Source of the DNA: Linanthus parryae
Lineage: Eukaryota > Streptophyta > Magnoliopsida > Ericales > Polemoniaceae
DNA length: 64,000 bases
Assembly: GCA_023055425.1 (NCBI GenBank)
Contig: JALGPY010000004.1
Coordinates: 63,015,718 to 63,079,717 of the forward strand
Direction: 5' to 3'
Shown here: positions 44,301-55,159 of the stretch, in pieces
How positions within the stretch are numbered: the stretch's first letter is position 1
Layout: each line of letters begins with the position of its first letter
Position numbers and translations under genes: made by a program
Notes under the pieces: generated by a model
What the model was told of the DNA's origin: nothing
The model's database searches: none
What the model saw: the letters and a program-made list of their open reading frames with translations, nothing else

Positions 44301-46097
44301 ATCCCACATGAGTGTGGAGGTGCTCGCTTTTGATCTAAATATAGAACAGAACATAATGAATAGTTCATGAATCATATTACCTCGGTGATTTATTCTCATT
44401 CATCCTGCAGGTGGTGCTGCTTTGATTGAGCCTACTGCTGCGCAAGGAAAAATTGCTGGTGCTCCTGCTGTGAATGTGACCACTGGTGAGGCAGGTGTTG
44501 GTATTCCTGCTACTAACTCAGCCACCAACGAGCTTGGCCTCATAGATCATCAGAATCCTGAAGGCATAGGCGATTTGGATCCTTATGACCCCTTGCTGTG
44601 CGAGGTTCAGCTCATCTCTCCTCCTAGAACTTATGCTAACAGGTCTAGCTTCTTAAGAAGTGCCATTGTTCCTACGGCTGATGTAATTGCCCAGAGTAAC
44701 TCTGAGGATGTTATGGTGCTTGAACAAAGGAGTCAATCTCCCATGGCTCGCGTTCCAGATCGAAGTTCGCACACGGAGAAGCCTACTATGGTTACTGATG
44801 ATGCAGGAGAGCCCCTGAAAGATGTGACTGATGGATCTAAAGGTGATGGCCTAGACGCCGAGATGCGAGAGGGGAGTATTGAAGAAGAACGTGGAAATGA
44901 GGGTGGCATGGACGAAGAGATGGAGGCAGAATGTGTTGGAGCTGAAGTTCGCACAAATGAACAAGTCTCTGAACTTCCAGGAGCTCATCCATTCATTGAA
45001 GACCAGCTGTCTCGTAAGAATGTTGATGCCCCAATGGTGGCTTCTGAGCTAAGGGAATCTTCTGAAAATGAGAAAATCTCTAGACAAGCAGAAACTGATC
45101 AAAATGCTCTCCAATCTTCGCATGCGAATGTGGATGCCCCCATGGAGACTCTTAAGACAAGGAGGCTTTCTGAAGAAGCTGTAGCTGCTGATAATAGTGG
45201 TGTTCCTCCTCCAACTGTTAGTTCTGCTGCTGAAGTTAGTGGTGTCAATACTCCACCAATCTCCTCTAGTCATGCTGCCTCAGTTTGTGTTTCAAGGCCC
45301 CCTCAGCAAAACCCTGCTATGCCTTCCCTTCAGATAGACTTCTCTCAAGTACCCAGTGCGTGGAGCTTGTGGGGTTCGCAGGCTACAGCGGCTATTGCAG
45401 GTGTTCACACTTATGTCATTCCAGCTGACTACGACGAGCGCGAAGCTTTAGCTGATAATCAAGTAATGCAGCAGGGAAATAATTCAACATCCCAGGCTAT
45501 GCGCATTCCCTCATTGCGCCAAATTATTGAGGGAACAGGTATGTCGTACTACGATCACGTCTCATATTTGTTATATTTCTATGCTAATGTTCATAAACTG
45601 AAGCTGTCATTTCTGCAAGCATGAGGCAATCTGACTTGGACTGGCTAATGAAGATGCGTCTCTCGTATACGAGGTCATTTGCAAGGGCTTTGGAGCTAGG
45701 TCCCAATGAGAGGATAATTTACCTGAAAAAAGCCATCCGCCTTTTGGGGCAGATATCTGTAGCAACTCCGGTTACCATCTCAGCTGAAAATGCGCGATAT
45801 CTCTTTGAGACATGCCAAAGACTTCAAGCTAATGCCCAGGGAAAGTTGGACATTGTTTTCCTTCGTCGGAGGCTCAACCAAATCCTCAACTGTGTTATGC
45901 TAAAGTATGGCCGTCGCAACCTTGTCATTGAAACCAACAAGTTTAAGGAGCAGAAGAAGAAGGCCGACGATGTTGCCAAACTCTTCTATGAGATGAAAGC
46001 TAGTGTCGAGCAGCTGAAGCAACATATTGCCAAGGCGGAGAAGGCTTCGATCTCTTTATTGCCAGAGGACCCTTTAGAAACGGATTTGTTTCAATAG
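41347..46097 (+). pseudogene. Antisense gene with plant mobile domain and coiled coil
   Basis: Plus-strand gene opposite to gag-pol. The N-terminal ~500 codons (41347-42842) are a plant mobile domain: THAFHFAEFEAAPTLEDVHMLYDLPPMGEV (around 41780-41870), then the second half with GYNWTLCGFLCICLSRFLIDG, VLPISLRLF, LGPLVLGTLYHRL and FLTMWVFERW. A frameshift near 41890 separates the halves. Next come an acidic/basic region with a Lys-rich likely nuclear signal (REKRQKKK, 43425-43450), a long disordered Ser/Pro/Glu-rich part (44411-45537) and a C-terminal coiled coil (45621-46097) ending at a TAG. One intron is well supported. PMD proteins (MAIN, MAIL1) act in plant nuclei in silencing; the role inside elements is not known. 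Frame breaks suggest this copy is decayed. Confidence 0.8.
44159..44410 (+). other. Predicted intron of the antisense gene
   Basis: Donor CCTCAG|GTAAAA and acceptor CATCCTGCAG|GTGG. Splicing joins GGTGAACCCTCAG to GTGGTGCTGC in phase, giving GEPSGGAALIEP, and links two frames that are otherwise closed off by stops. A second candidate (43153-43230, AAG|GTAAAT to TTTTCAG|TGC) is in phase but also open, so undecided. Confidence 0.7.
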
Positions 46098-46255
46098 CTA
46101 TATGTTTTCTTTTAGAAGGATGTATGATGTAACGCTGTTTTGTTTTTCAAACATTTGAACACAATGTTGGCTTTTGTTTTCTGCAATGATTGATCTCATT
46201 TCTCATTTCAATATTTATTGCTTAATATGAATAAGGCTTTTGCAGTTGCTTTCGC

Positions 46256-46490
46256 TGCTATCTAAACAGATAGGCTTATGTGGGGTTGTTATTGCCACTG
46301 TCTATGCAGATAAGCTATGGATCACATAGGATCATGTTCTTGATATCGCTGCTATCTAGGCAGATAGGCTTTGGATCACATAGGATCATGTTTCATTATC
46401 ACTGCTATCTAGGCAGATAGGCTTTGGATCACATAGGATCATACTTTTGTTATTGTTGCTATCTAGGAAGATAGGCTTAGGATCAACTGC
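46256..46490. repeat. About 54-bp tandem repeat in Tat 3' spacer
   Basis: About five units based on GCTATCTAGGCAGATAGGC followed by TTTGGATCACATAGGATC; starts at 46256, 46297, 46351, 46404 and 46458. Each unit holds an inverted repeat (CTATCT...AGATAG). It lies between the convergent 3' ends of the antisense gene and integrase. Confidence 0.92.
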
Positions 46491-46548
46491 CGGGCATTAT
46501 TAATATGAGCAATTAAGGAAATGAAGCAACGAGGCAATAATTTGATAA

Positions 46549-46640
46549 AACCTCTCTCATATGGGAGAGTTATTATCATTAAGAAGGCATCCTCATATGG
46601 GAGGAGCATGAAAACAGATTCCTCATATGGGAGGAAGCAA
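46549..46640. repeat. Three short palindromic repeats
   Basis: CTCATATGGGAG occurs three times (about 46557, 46592 and 46622), each near-palindromic, directly beside the integrase end. Confidence 0.85.
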
Positions 46641-46701
46641 TGCGAAATTCATATGAATTTGGAAGAAATAAAACATATGAATTGGAAAGCAATAAATAAA
46701 G

Positions 46702-47656
46702 CTAGGGATATAACTTCTTAATCCAGCGCATGTTGATTGGACTTGGAGTTGTTGCAGTCCCATGAAGCCTCTGAATGGTGCAGTAGCCACTGTCGAAAAC
46801 CTCTTTGATTTCGAACGATCCCTCCCAGTTAGAAGCGAACTTAGGATGAGCTGCTTCTCGCATACAGTGATCCAAAGCTCGTAAGACCAGATCTCCAACT
46901 GAAAAGTCCCGGTGTTAGACAGTTTTGTTGTAGGAACGAGCGATCCTTTCCTTGTACCTCGTGTTAGCTCTCTTAGCCTCTTCACGTCTTTCTTCCAGCA
47001 GGATAAGATCGTGGTCACGTTGATTCTCGTACAAAGCATTAAAGGCTAATCTTGCGGAATTATTTTTGACTTCATTTGGGACAATAGCCTCGGCTCCGTA
47101 GCATAAAAGGAAGGGAGAGAATCCTGTGGGAGTCCTCGGCGATCTGCCATATGCCCATAGAGCCAGACTTAGAGACTTTGCCCACTTCTTGTGATCATCT
47201 GCGACCATTTTACTCAGGATCCTCAGTAATGTCTTGTTCGTGGCTTTTGCTTGTCCATTCCCTTTTGGATAATAGGGTGTGGATCACACTTTCCTTATCT
47301 TGTACTCTGCTAATTTCGTAGCCACTTGACGATTAATGAAAAGAGTCCCGTTGTCAAAGGGAATATAATTGGGGATCCCGAAACGATGTATAATATTCTC
47401 CTGAATGAAGTTAACGACTGCTAGTGTGTTTGCTATATTTTCTCTAATGTGTTAACGACTGCTAGTGTGTTAACGACACTTCATTTTCTCCACAGGAGTG
47501 TTGGTGTATTTTCTCTAATAGCGCCTGCCCTTCCTTCTGTGAGACACATCGCCTCAGCACTCCTCCTTGTCCCTTATAGTAAAGGGAGTTATCATGCACA
47601 CAAAACCCCTTTGTGGATGCCCAATTCTCCATTCTCCTTGCTTGTCCCTTCAGCAA
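46702..47656 (-). pseudogene. Tat-type integrase, internally deleted
   Basis: Reading leftward: the zinc-binding entry (SLYYKGQGGVLRRCVS, LLEKIHQHSCG, 47540-47656); then, after a gap, the second half of the catalytic core (IPNYIPFDNGTLF, STPYYPKGNGQAKATNKTLL, ALWAYGRSPRTPTGFSPFLLCYGAEAIVP, 46980-47400); then the C-terminal domain (GDLVLRALDH, KFASNWEGSFEIKEVFDSGYCTIQ) ending KKLYP-stop at 46702. The core's first catalytic Asp region is missing. At the break, TTAACGACTGCTAGTGTGTT is present twice (47410-47430 and 47452-47471). Stops and a frameshift near 46925 add to the damage. It cannot integrate DNA. Confidence 0.88.
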
Positions 47657-47861
47657 TTGCGTGCAGTATTGGCCTCCTCCAATCTCCAGCTTATGCGGGT
47701 TCTCCTTCGCATAACTCTTGAGCTAGAGCCGGGGTGGTTCTGACTTCGATCAAAACCATTGTTGGACACTTGTCGGCATTGATTTTGGACCCCAAAGTGG
47801 CTAAGGCATCTGCATTTCGATTATAAGCCCTCGGAGTATGCTCATACATGACATCGTGGAA

Positions 47862-48611
47862 CTAGTGTACTAGCTTCTGAACCATAGTCATGTAGCTCAA
47901 TAAGTTGATCTCCTTTAGGCCATACTCGCCTGAAGCTTGTTTGAAAATAAGCTTCGAGTCTCCCATGACCATTAAGTTGCTTACTTCCAGTGCCTTACAT
48001 GGGAGGATCCCTGCGATTAGAGCCTCATACTCTGCTTCGTTGTTAGTGACTGGGAAATCCAACTTAGTCGACATTTGGATGACTTCCTCGTCTGGCTTGG
48101 TCAAAACAACACCAATTCCTCCTCCTTTTCTTGTTGATGATCCATCGAAATGCAGCTTCCAGTAGAGTGATTCGACCGCATAAGTTTCAGGTCCTTCTAA
48201 ATCCTCCTCTATCATAGGCTCATGATTGTTGTCTAGGAATTGCCCCAATAAATCTGCCACTGCCTGAGACTTAATTGCTTTTGGACGAGCGCAAGTGATA
48301 TCATACTGCGAGATGGTCATATACCACTTTGCTAGCCTTCCACAGGGAGATGAATGACTCAACAGATAACGGATCGGGTCACTCTTTGTGATTACCACAA
48401 CTTCGTGAGAAGTTAAATAGTGCTTTAACTTTCCTATGACGAAAAATAAAGCAAGGAAATGGCTCTCTATGTCAGTGTACCTGGATTCAGCCGGCTGTAC
48501 CACGCGGGAGATGTAGTAGATTGCTCTTTCTTGTCCCTCATGCTCTTGAGCTAGCAGCGCCCCTATAGACTTCCTGGTCGACGTCAGATACAACAAAAGT
48601 GGTGACCCTAA
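47862..48611 (-). pseudogene. Gypsy RNase H plus second, archaeal-type RNase H (Tat hallmark)
   Basis: Same frame as RT, after one in-frame stop (48612). First domain: STRKSIGALLAQEHEG, AIYYISRVVQPAESRYTDIE, the degraded gypsy RNase H. Second: LHFDGSSTRKGGGIGVVL, NNEAEYEALIAGI, VMGDSKLIFKQASGEYG, with the D-E-D acidic residues of an active RNase H. The double RNase H is a defining trait of Tat elements. It ends at a stop at 47862 before integrase. Confidence 0.9.
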
Positions 48612-49646
48612 TTAAGGCGCGATCATTACACGTGGCGATGTCAACAGGTCCTTCAGCTTTTCGAACGTGGCCTGATACTCCTTTTTCCAATGATACATGG
48701 CGTTTTTCTTGAGAAGATCACCGAAACAGAAAGTCAGCTCTGCGATTGCCGATACAAATCTTCGCCGATACGATAATTTTCCCAAGAATGTCTTTAAAGT
48801 GCTCTGGTTGTGAGGTTCCACCATGCTAGTGATAGCTGAAATCTTCACAGGATCGGGCTCAATCCCATGGCGGTGAATCACACACCCCAAGAATTTCCCA
48901 GAAGTTACCCCAAATGCGCACTTCATTGGGTTCATCTTTAATTGAAAATTCCTGCATCTTTCGAACACCTTTCGTAGATCTCCCAGATGATCTGCTTCTT
49001 CCCTTGATTTGATAACCAAATCATCAACGTAGAACTCAACTTCCTGATGCATCATGTCATGGAAAAGAGCCATCATGGCACATTGATAAGTTTCACCTGC
49101 ATTTTTCAATCCAAAGGGCATAACCGTGTAGTGGAAAACCCCAACTGGCGTGATGAACGCAGTTTTCTTTGCATCTTCAGGTTCCATCTTAATTTGATTA
49201 TACCCACTGAAACCATCCATAGAACTAAACATGCGGTGACATGCGGTAGAGTCGATGAGCAGGTCTATGTTTGGTAGTGGGAAATCGTCCTTGGGGCAGA
49301 AGCGGTTGAGATCTCTGAAGTCCACACAGATGCGAAGCTGTCCGTTTTTCTTGATGAGTGGCACAATGTTGGCCACCCAAGTAGGGTGATGATTAGGCTC
49401 AATGAACTTGGCGTTGAGCAACTTGACTATTTCCTCTTTGATCTTCATGTTGATCTCTGGTCTGAAACTTCTTGTGCTCTGCTTTACCGGTTTGGACCCT
49501 GGGACAGCATCCAATCTATGCATTGTTACCCATGTATCAAGGCCAGGCATCTCGTCGTACTCCCATGCGAACACATCTTTATATTCTGTAAGCAGTTTTA
49601 GCGGTCTTTCTTCCTCTTTGCCCTTGAGATCGGCACTCAGGAACAC
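48612..49646 (-). pseudogene. Tat-type gypsy reverse transcriptase
   Basis: 345 codons with all RT blocks: YKDVFAWEYDEMPGLD, KIKEEIVKLLNAKFIEP, WVANIVPLIKKNGQLRICVDFRDLN, CPKDDFPLPNIDLLID, FSSMDGFSGYNQIKM, GVFHYTVMPFGLKNAGETYQ, the catalytic FYVDDLVIKS, and TFLGKLSYRRRFV. Aspartates of the active site are kept. ETYQ replaces the common ATYQ. The ORF itself is clean; stops lie at both borders of the polyprotein frame. Confidence 0.93.
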
Positions 49647-49868
49647 ATGCCTCTTTTTCTCTTCGAATGGACTTAAGAATACTTCCTTTAACTCCTGTTT
49701 TTTTTGGCTTCGTTTGTCCTACATGCATTTGGGCGCTTCTCTCAATTTCTCCTCCTGTGGGCCTGTCTCCAGTTTACCCTCTCTTGGTGCTCGCTCGAGT
49801 TGGTTGATTTTCCCAGGGATATCCCCATGCTGAAGTGGGGGTACCCCCGCGCGCCTTCATATGTGGTA

Positions 49869-50759
49869 TCACTTTCTACCATTGGAGTAGAAACTTTCTA
49901 CTTCTTTGCCCTTGCTGTCATGTTTCACTACCCTTTTTAGGGTGTATACGTTCTTCTTCTGGTAAACGGTCTTTGGCACCTCTTCGCACGCAGGCACCTT
50001 CTCCTTGGGATTTTCCCTTGTCACCATCACTCCCGCAGGTGACTGATCCTTGATATCTTCCCATCGAGGCAAAGGGGTTGGCTTAAATGGCCCAGGTGTC
50101 TGCTCGTCCGCCATCTCGGTGAGCCATACTGCTTCGGTCAGGTGCGCCTTATTCAAGTTGAATGGGTTTATCGAAGATGGTATCTCAACTACTCTGCCAT
50201 TCCAAATGGCCTTCATCACTTGATGGGCTGTTGAGGGTACTCCGTCAAAACAATGGATCCACGCCCGGCCGATGATCATGTGATAAGTGGTGTTCGCATC
50301 AGTGATGTAAAACTTGGCATAACACTTTATCTTTCCTATCTGAAATCCCAGGCGAATCCACCCCACTGTCATCCTCGAATCGCTTCCGAATCCCATTAAC
50401 GAAGATGGGTGTCTGACGATCTTCCTCTCCGGAATGCCTGCTAACTTCAAGGTGTTGAGTGAGACTACGTTGACGGCCACTCCTACATCAAGAAACGCCC
50501 TTTTGAATTCGACGTTATTAATCACCGCCGTGACATACAGTGGCTTCTGATGGCTTGCATCTGTCTTCTTGTCTGATTCAGAGAAAGCCATTACCCTCTC
50601 AAGGGAGCGAGAGGCCCTTACAACTCTCCCATTAGAGACAACTATGTCCTCCTCAAAGTCTTCTGCCACTCTAACGATTGCCTTGGTCATCTCCTTGCGG
50701 CACCCCTTTAAAAAATTCATTTCATCAAAGAAACTCCTGAATCTGTGTGATCCCTTCAT
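49869..50759 (-). pseudogene. Tat-type protease region
   Basis: 296 codons. The active-site segment reads AFLDVGVAVNVVSLNTLKLAGI where an acid-protease D-x-G is expected, followed by MGFGSDSRMTVGWIRLGF, YHMIIGRAWIHCFDGVPSTAHQVMKAI, the usual Tat/Ogre wording after the protease. The same frame as RT but closed by stops at 49869, about 49860 and about 49722. DVG may be a variant or a mutation; catalytic ability unproven. Confidence 0.85.
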
Positions 50760-50813
50760 TCATGAACTTCAGCTACGTGTCCATGCTATAGTCTTCCTCA
50801 TCATGAACTTCAG

Positions 50814-52378
50814 CTACGACAGGTTGCCCATCATCTGCGATTTCTTCAAGGTCCATATCACGATCACGGCCACCTCTTTGTCTTTTGGCTCTTGTTCTGA
50901 GTGGGCTGGTAAGGATTGTTGCGCACATCCTGCCTCTGTTCGCTGATGACCAGTTCCCCTTCCTTCATTTTCTTGTTCACGAGCCACTTGAGCTTCCTGC
51001 ATTCAGTTTTGGGATGCATGACCCTTCCGTGTCATTCACACCACTTTGGATCCCTTAGCTGCTCCCTAGTGGGTGACCTTTCGAGCTGGGGTAGGATACC
51101 GTCTTTGCGCCACTGTTTGCAGAGCTGAGTTATCTCCCCAACGGAGCATGGCAGTGGCGGGACATATTTGGTCGAGCCCTCTTGTAGTTAAACCTGCCAA
51201 CCCTGAAGGTCGATCCTCCCGGGGCTCGCTCAGTGGAAAGCTTCTTCCTTTTTCTCTCAACTATGGGCTCAATATTCTTGGTACAATCAATTAACTTAGA
51301 AAAAGTAGGCATTTGCAAGTTAATCAGCATACCTTTGTACTCGTCTCGCATTCCTTGGAGGCATATCTCGACGAGCCGACTTTCAACCACCTCATCTCTG
51401 CACTCCGGTGACTTTGTTCTGAATTTCTTGATAAACGCGACTCCTTCTTCATCATGCTTTTGATACAAGCGTGACAGATGAATCACTGTGACCTTCTCCT
51501 CCATATGAAAAATCTTAGTATAGAAATTTTTGACCATATCCTCCCATGTCCTTATGGAGCCGGCTTCCAAGGTCCTATACCACTTGTATGCGACGTGCCC
51601 CAAAGACTTAGGGAACTCGCGCATCATTAGATTAGGATCAACCCTGTGGGGCCCCATCATGTCGATGAAGCGCATGACAAGCTCCTGAGCATTCCCATTG
51701 ACCTCGTCAAACTTGTCCCATTTGGGGGATTTGTACCCTGCAGGGTTGGGCATAAGGTAAATCTCGCACGGAATAGGAGGCGCGTTATCAACCTTCAGGA
51801 TAACGGTGTCCGTGAAACATTGATTCGCAAGGAAATTATCCAGGCGCTGCTCCAAGGCCGTCATGCTTGCTGGTGCACTTCCTCCCGTAGCAGGAAGAAG
51901 GGTTGAAGCTGGGGAAGGCACATATACATCACTTGGATTGGGGGCGTAACCAGCGTTGTTTACAGCTGCAGGCGGGGAAAGCAGGGGGTGCTATGGTTGG
52001 ACATTAGTGGGAATGCCAGGTAGCTGATAAACAGGCGCAGCAACCGATGGTTGAGCAATATGTCCTTGGGTAAGATATGAATGGAAAGTTTTTGGTGGGC
52101 TTTTGTAAGTTGGAGCTAGGGGGTGTGGGTGTTATCCCTGTCCCCTGGGGAGCAGCACTTCCCAGTGCCGGATTCTGAGCAAGAGTTCCCTGAATCGACA
52201 TGATCTGGGCCATTTGTGCAGACTGAGCCTGGATAGACTTCGCCTGTCTTTGGAGGGTTGCATTCAACATCTCCAGGGTCGGAGCACCACCAGCTGCTGC
52301 AGAATTAAGGTGGGTTTCCTCCCCTGAAGTTGTCTCTGTTGAGGGAGATCGAGTGTTGGCATCTTCATCGTGAGACAT
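50814..52378 (-). pseudogene. Tat-type Gag
   Basis: Starts MSHDEDANTRS at 52378; a Ser/Thr-rich N-terminus like that at 121-450, frameshift near 52090, then the capsid region (51130-51921): MREFPKSLGHVAYKWYRTL, WEDMVKNFYTKIF, LSRLYQKHDEEGVAFIKKFRT, LVEICLQGMRDEY. A tail near 50900-51050 reads HPKTECRKLKWLVNKKMKEGELV with C, H, H and C spaced as in the Tat zinc motif; a stop sits where Trp would be. Gag forms the particle. Frames change at about 51130 and 52000. Confidence 0.87.
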
Positions 52379-52397
52379 GGTATCTTGCTAAAGTCGA

Positions 52398-52415
52398 TTC
52401 ACGTCGGGTTCACCA
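52398..52415 (-). other. Primer binding site of Tat-type element
   Basis: Coding strand TGGTGAACCCGACGTGAA, one base inside the LTR, the same as at 471-487. tRNA not assigned. Confidence 0.75.
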
Positions 52416-52416
52416 A

Positions 52417-53021
52417 TGTATACAGAAGGATCCTTTGAGGAAGATCCAAGTGTACACCGGGGGTAGAGGATAGAAACACGTGGAGTGTAGGTCGTGAGTA
52501 GGGAGAGAGAAAGCAGTGATAACTGAGAGAGAAAGAGAGACAGTATGAAAATGGCCAGAGCTTCAGCGTGATCCGAAGATTGCAATGAAGGGTTAACGAT
52601 CCTATGTATAGTGGAAATGTGACCGTTGCAGTGGGTTAATGCGCCCATTAATGGTGGCTTAATTACCTCAACCATAGCACGTTCGACCGCATATATAGGG
52701 ACCGTTACGCACTTCGCCCGTGTATACCAAAACCGTTATGAGATTTACCGGGTTTATGGGACACGTGGCCATAAATCTCTCAAAGAAGTTACCAAGGGTA
52801 GCGCGCGGGCTTGGTTGTCGCTCCACGCGACATATCTTAATCTAGCCTCCAAACCACTAAGTCCCTACGACTCCCATGTGGAATGATATGCGAGGTCCCT
52901 GTCTCGCATCCCCTATACGGATAAGCATGGGTAATGCTCATGTAATACTGGAGAAGCACCGGATGTGCTAGATGGTTGCCACATGTAAGCTTACTCACGT
53001 GGCTAGAACACACTATCTACA
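52417..53021 (-). repeat. 5' LTR of Tat-type element
   Basis: 605 bp, TGTATACAGAAGG to CTATCTACA on the plus strand, followed by CCTAT. GA-rich near 52500-52540; TATATAGG-type TATA near 52690. Confidence 0.94.
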
Positions 53022-53532
53022 CCTATATGGACCCTGAAAAGAGTGGTCAGTTCTCCATTAGATCCTGCTTCCATCTCAGCAGTGGCTGGCCAATGGCTGA
53101 GCTTAGATGGAAATGGATTTGGAAGCTTCTTATTCCATCCCACTGCAGTCTTTTCCCTGTGTGTGGCCTTGCACGATAGTCCCTCCCTCACTTGTTCAGA
53201 GATTGTGACCTGTAGAAAATTTTAAGAATGGCTCTTGTTCTTCCTCGAGGAGCAACCATAAAACAGCCTTTCTCTTTTCCTGGTGGCACCATTGGAAAAG
53301 AAGAAATGATGTGGTTTTGGGAAATTGTACTACGGTCTCAAATTATCTGTCCTTGGTTAAATGAGTCACTGGTGAAGTTAAAAATTGGTTCTTCTACATG
53401 GGTAGCTACAGTTACAAGATTAAAAGAGTGACCGGACAAGGCCGTTGGACTCATCAGAATTAGGAAAAGCTTATATCTGATGGTTTTTGGAGGCAGAATA
53501 TAGCAGGCATTGAAGGCTTGATCAGGGATAAA
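53022..53532 (+). pseudogene. L1-type LINE, part 2 (zf-RVT and RNase H start)
   Basis: Continues the LINE after the Tat insertion: IWTLKRSGQFSIRSCFH (53024-53075) and WKWIWKLLIPS, then the zf-RVT tail, a degraded linker and EGLIRDK (53508-53532), the start of the C-terminal RNase H. Stops and frameshifts throughout. It ends where the second Athila-type element is inserted. Confidence 0.85.
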
Positions 53533-55159
53533 TGACACGCTCCAACTGCAAGTGTACAGTAGTCGGTGCAGTAATAATCCGGTAATCCGGGTTGTCGAAC
53601 CCAAGAGACTTCCTATTAAAATAGTTACCAATTCTACATCTTATGTGGGTCAATCGCTCTGTTTGTGTTCTACTGATTCTACGAAAATTGAAAAATCAAT
53701 ATTCTCAATTAACCAAGTGACTAACTCATGATTAACGAAGAACAATTTGTATAGAGTTACTAATGAGAGACAAATACCGGGATTCCTCTACTGGATCACT
53801 AAGGTTACTAGGAATATCCGTTTTGATTCACGAAATACTAATTCGGTACTCTTTTTAATCGAGCAATTGCAACTTACCGAGTTACCAAGCAAGCGATCTA
53901 TGCCTAGAGTCACTTTAAACTGAGTTACCAAGTTCAATTCAATCCTAAGCATGCATTAGGTCTCAATATTCTACTTTTTCATCCTAGTTAACATTATCGA
54001 GTTACCACACAATGATAAAACTAGGTGAATAGTTCAAGTTTCCGACTAACATTCACGGAGTTACCACGCGAACACTAATTAAAATCAATTCTACGTGACG
54101 TCAAACGCAAGAGAGATGAAACGAGGATCCCGATAATAAAACTTAGCTAGACATGAGTTCTAACATAATCTCAACGTTTTTCATCAACAAAACTCTAAGA
54201 ATAATGAAGAAGAAGGTATAAAGAAATCCAAACGGATGAAATCCAAACTCCAAAGTGCTCTCCAAAGCTCCAAGAACGTTGTTGTACCGTCTAATGCCTC
54301 AAAAACGACCAAACCAAGTCGTAAATACGTTCCCAAGTGTTTGGGACTAATTAGGGTTAATTACAAAAAGTTCCCGCAAAATTTGAAAAAGATCTGGCCA
54401 AACCCAGGTCGCACGACCTCCCTTCAAGGTCGTACGACCTATGGAAAGGGCAAGGGGAGGTCGTGTGACCTCTGAATAGGTCTTGCAAGACCTGCACAAT
54501 TGTTCGCTTCTTGCTGCCTTCTGACCCGCATGTCCTGCGACCTGAGATTGAAGTCCCGCGACCTCTGGAAAATCTCCACCAGGTCCCGTGACCTCTGATC
54601 CGGTCCTGCAAGACCTCCTTCCAACTATACTGCTCTGTGTCCTAACTTTCTCAGGTCGTGCGACCTATGAGTGAGGTCGTACGACCTCCCATGAACTTGG
54701 CAAAAATCAGAACTTCGTCCCCTCGTAGCGCATGCTTTCGAATCACTTCCCGAGCATCAACCCATCACTTGATCCTCCATTTTGAGCTCTCTACATGCTC
54801 AATGCCAGTAACATCTTCTCATGTGCCTCTCTATCACTCGAATCATTGTCTCTTGCTTTCCTTCCCAATTCTCGAGCTCGCCTTAGTTTCCTAAGTTCGT
54901 TTCCTCTATCCGCTTGCTCCTCGCGTGCTCGGTTCATGAAAAGCACAACACGAACACCCCGCGAAGATCAAATGTGACAAGATATGATAAATCACACGTA
55001 AAACGAGATAGAAAACGCCCGGACTTCACAAGTAATGCACAAAACGCTCACATGATCAATTCTCGCTCAAATCGACTCGGAACGACTCTAAATTATCCAT
55101 TTTCGCACGCAAACTGATAAGAAATTATACGAATAGATAACTCTAGTGAAGAGTTATCA
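53533..55159 (-). repeat. 3' LTR of Athila-type element 2
   Basis: 1,627 bp, TGACACGCTCC to GAGTTATCA on the plus strand. Lacks about 110 bp present in the 5' LTR (61096-61203), lost between two GATGAA-like or AACGAGG-like sites. Contains the AGGTC palindrome array. Confidence 0.94.
54406..54687. repeat. Array of AGGTC-N4-GACCT palindromes
   Basis: About ten imperfect palindromes in 280 bp. Clear units: AGGTCGCACGACCT (54406), AGGTCGTACGACCT (54427), AGGTCGTGTGACCT (54458), AGGTCTTGCAAGACCT (54478), AGGTCGTGCGACCT (54653), AGGTCGTACGACCT (54674); weaker ones between. The 5' LTR has the same array at 61489-61769. Confidence 0.95.

Larger units (their letters stand above)
39926..53021 (-). mobile_element. 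Tat-type gypsy element with antisense plant-mobile-domain gene
   Basis: 13,096 bp, minus-strand gag-pol, flanked by perfect CCTAT repeats (39921-39925 and 53022-53026). From its 5' end: LTR 52417-53021, PBS, gag, protease, RT, RNase H, a second archaeal-type RNase H, integrase (internally deleted), a repeat-rich spacer, a plus-strand gene (41347-46097), PPT, LTR 39926-40537. The second RNase H and the antisense extra gene between integrase and 3' LTR are marks of the Tat lineage (Grande and Retand have antisense ORFs there). It lies in the LINE; removing it restores DKPIWTLK in the LINE frame. Confidence 0.93.

Noticed and set aside
46256..46640. CRISPR-like array
   Set aside because: Regular units without unique spacers, in a plant element; an ordinary tandem repeat.
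49402..49833. 143-codon plus-strand ORF over the reverse transcriptase
   Set aside because: Shadow of the RT and protease-RT linker on the opposite strand; no domain.
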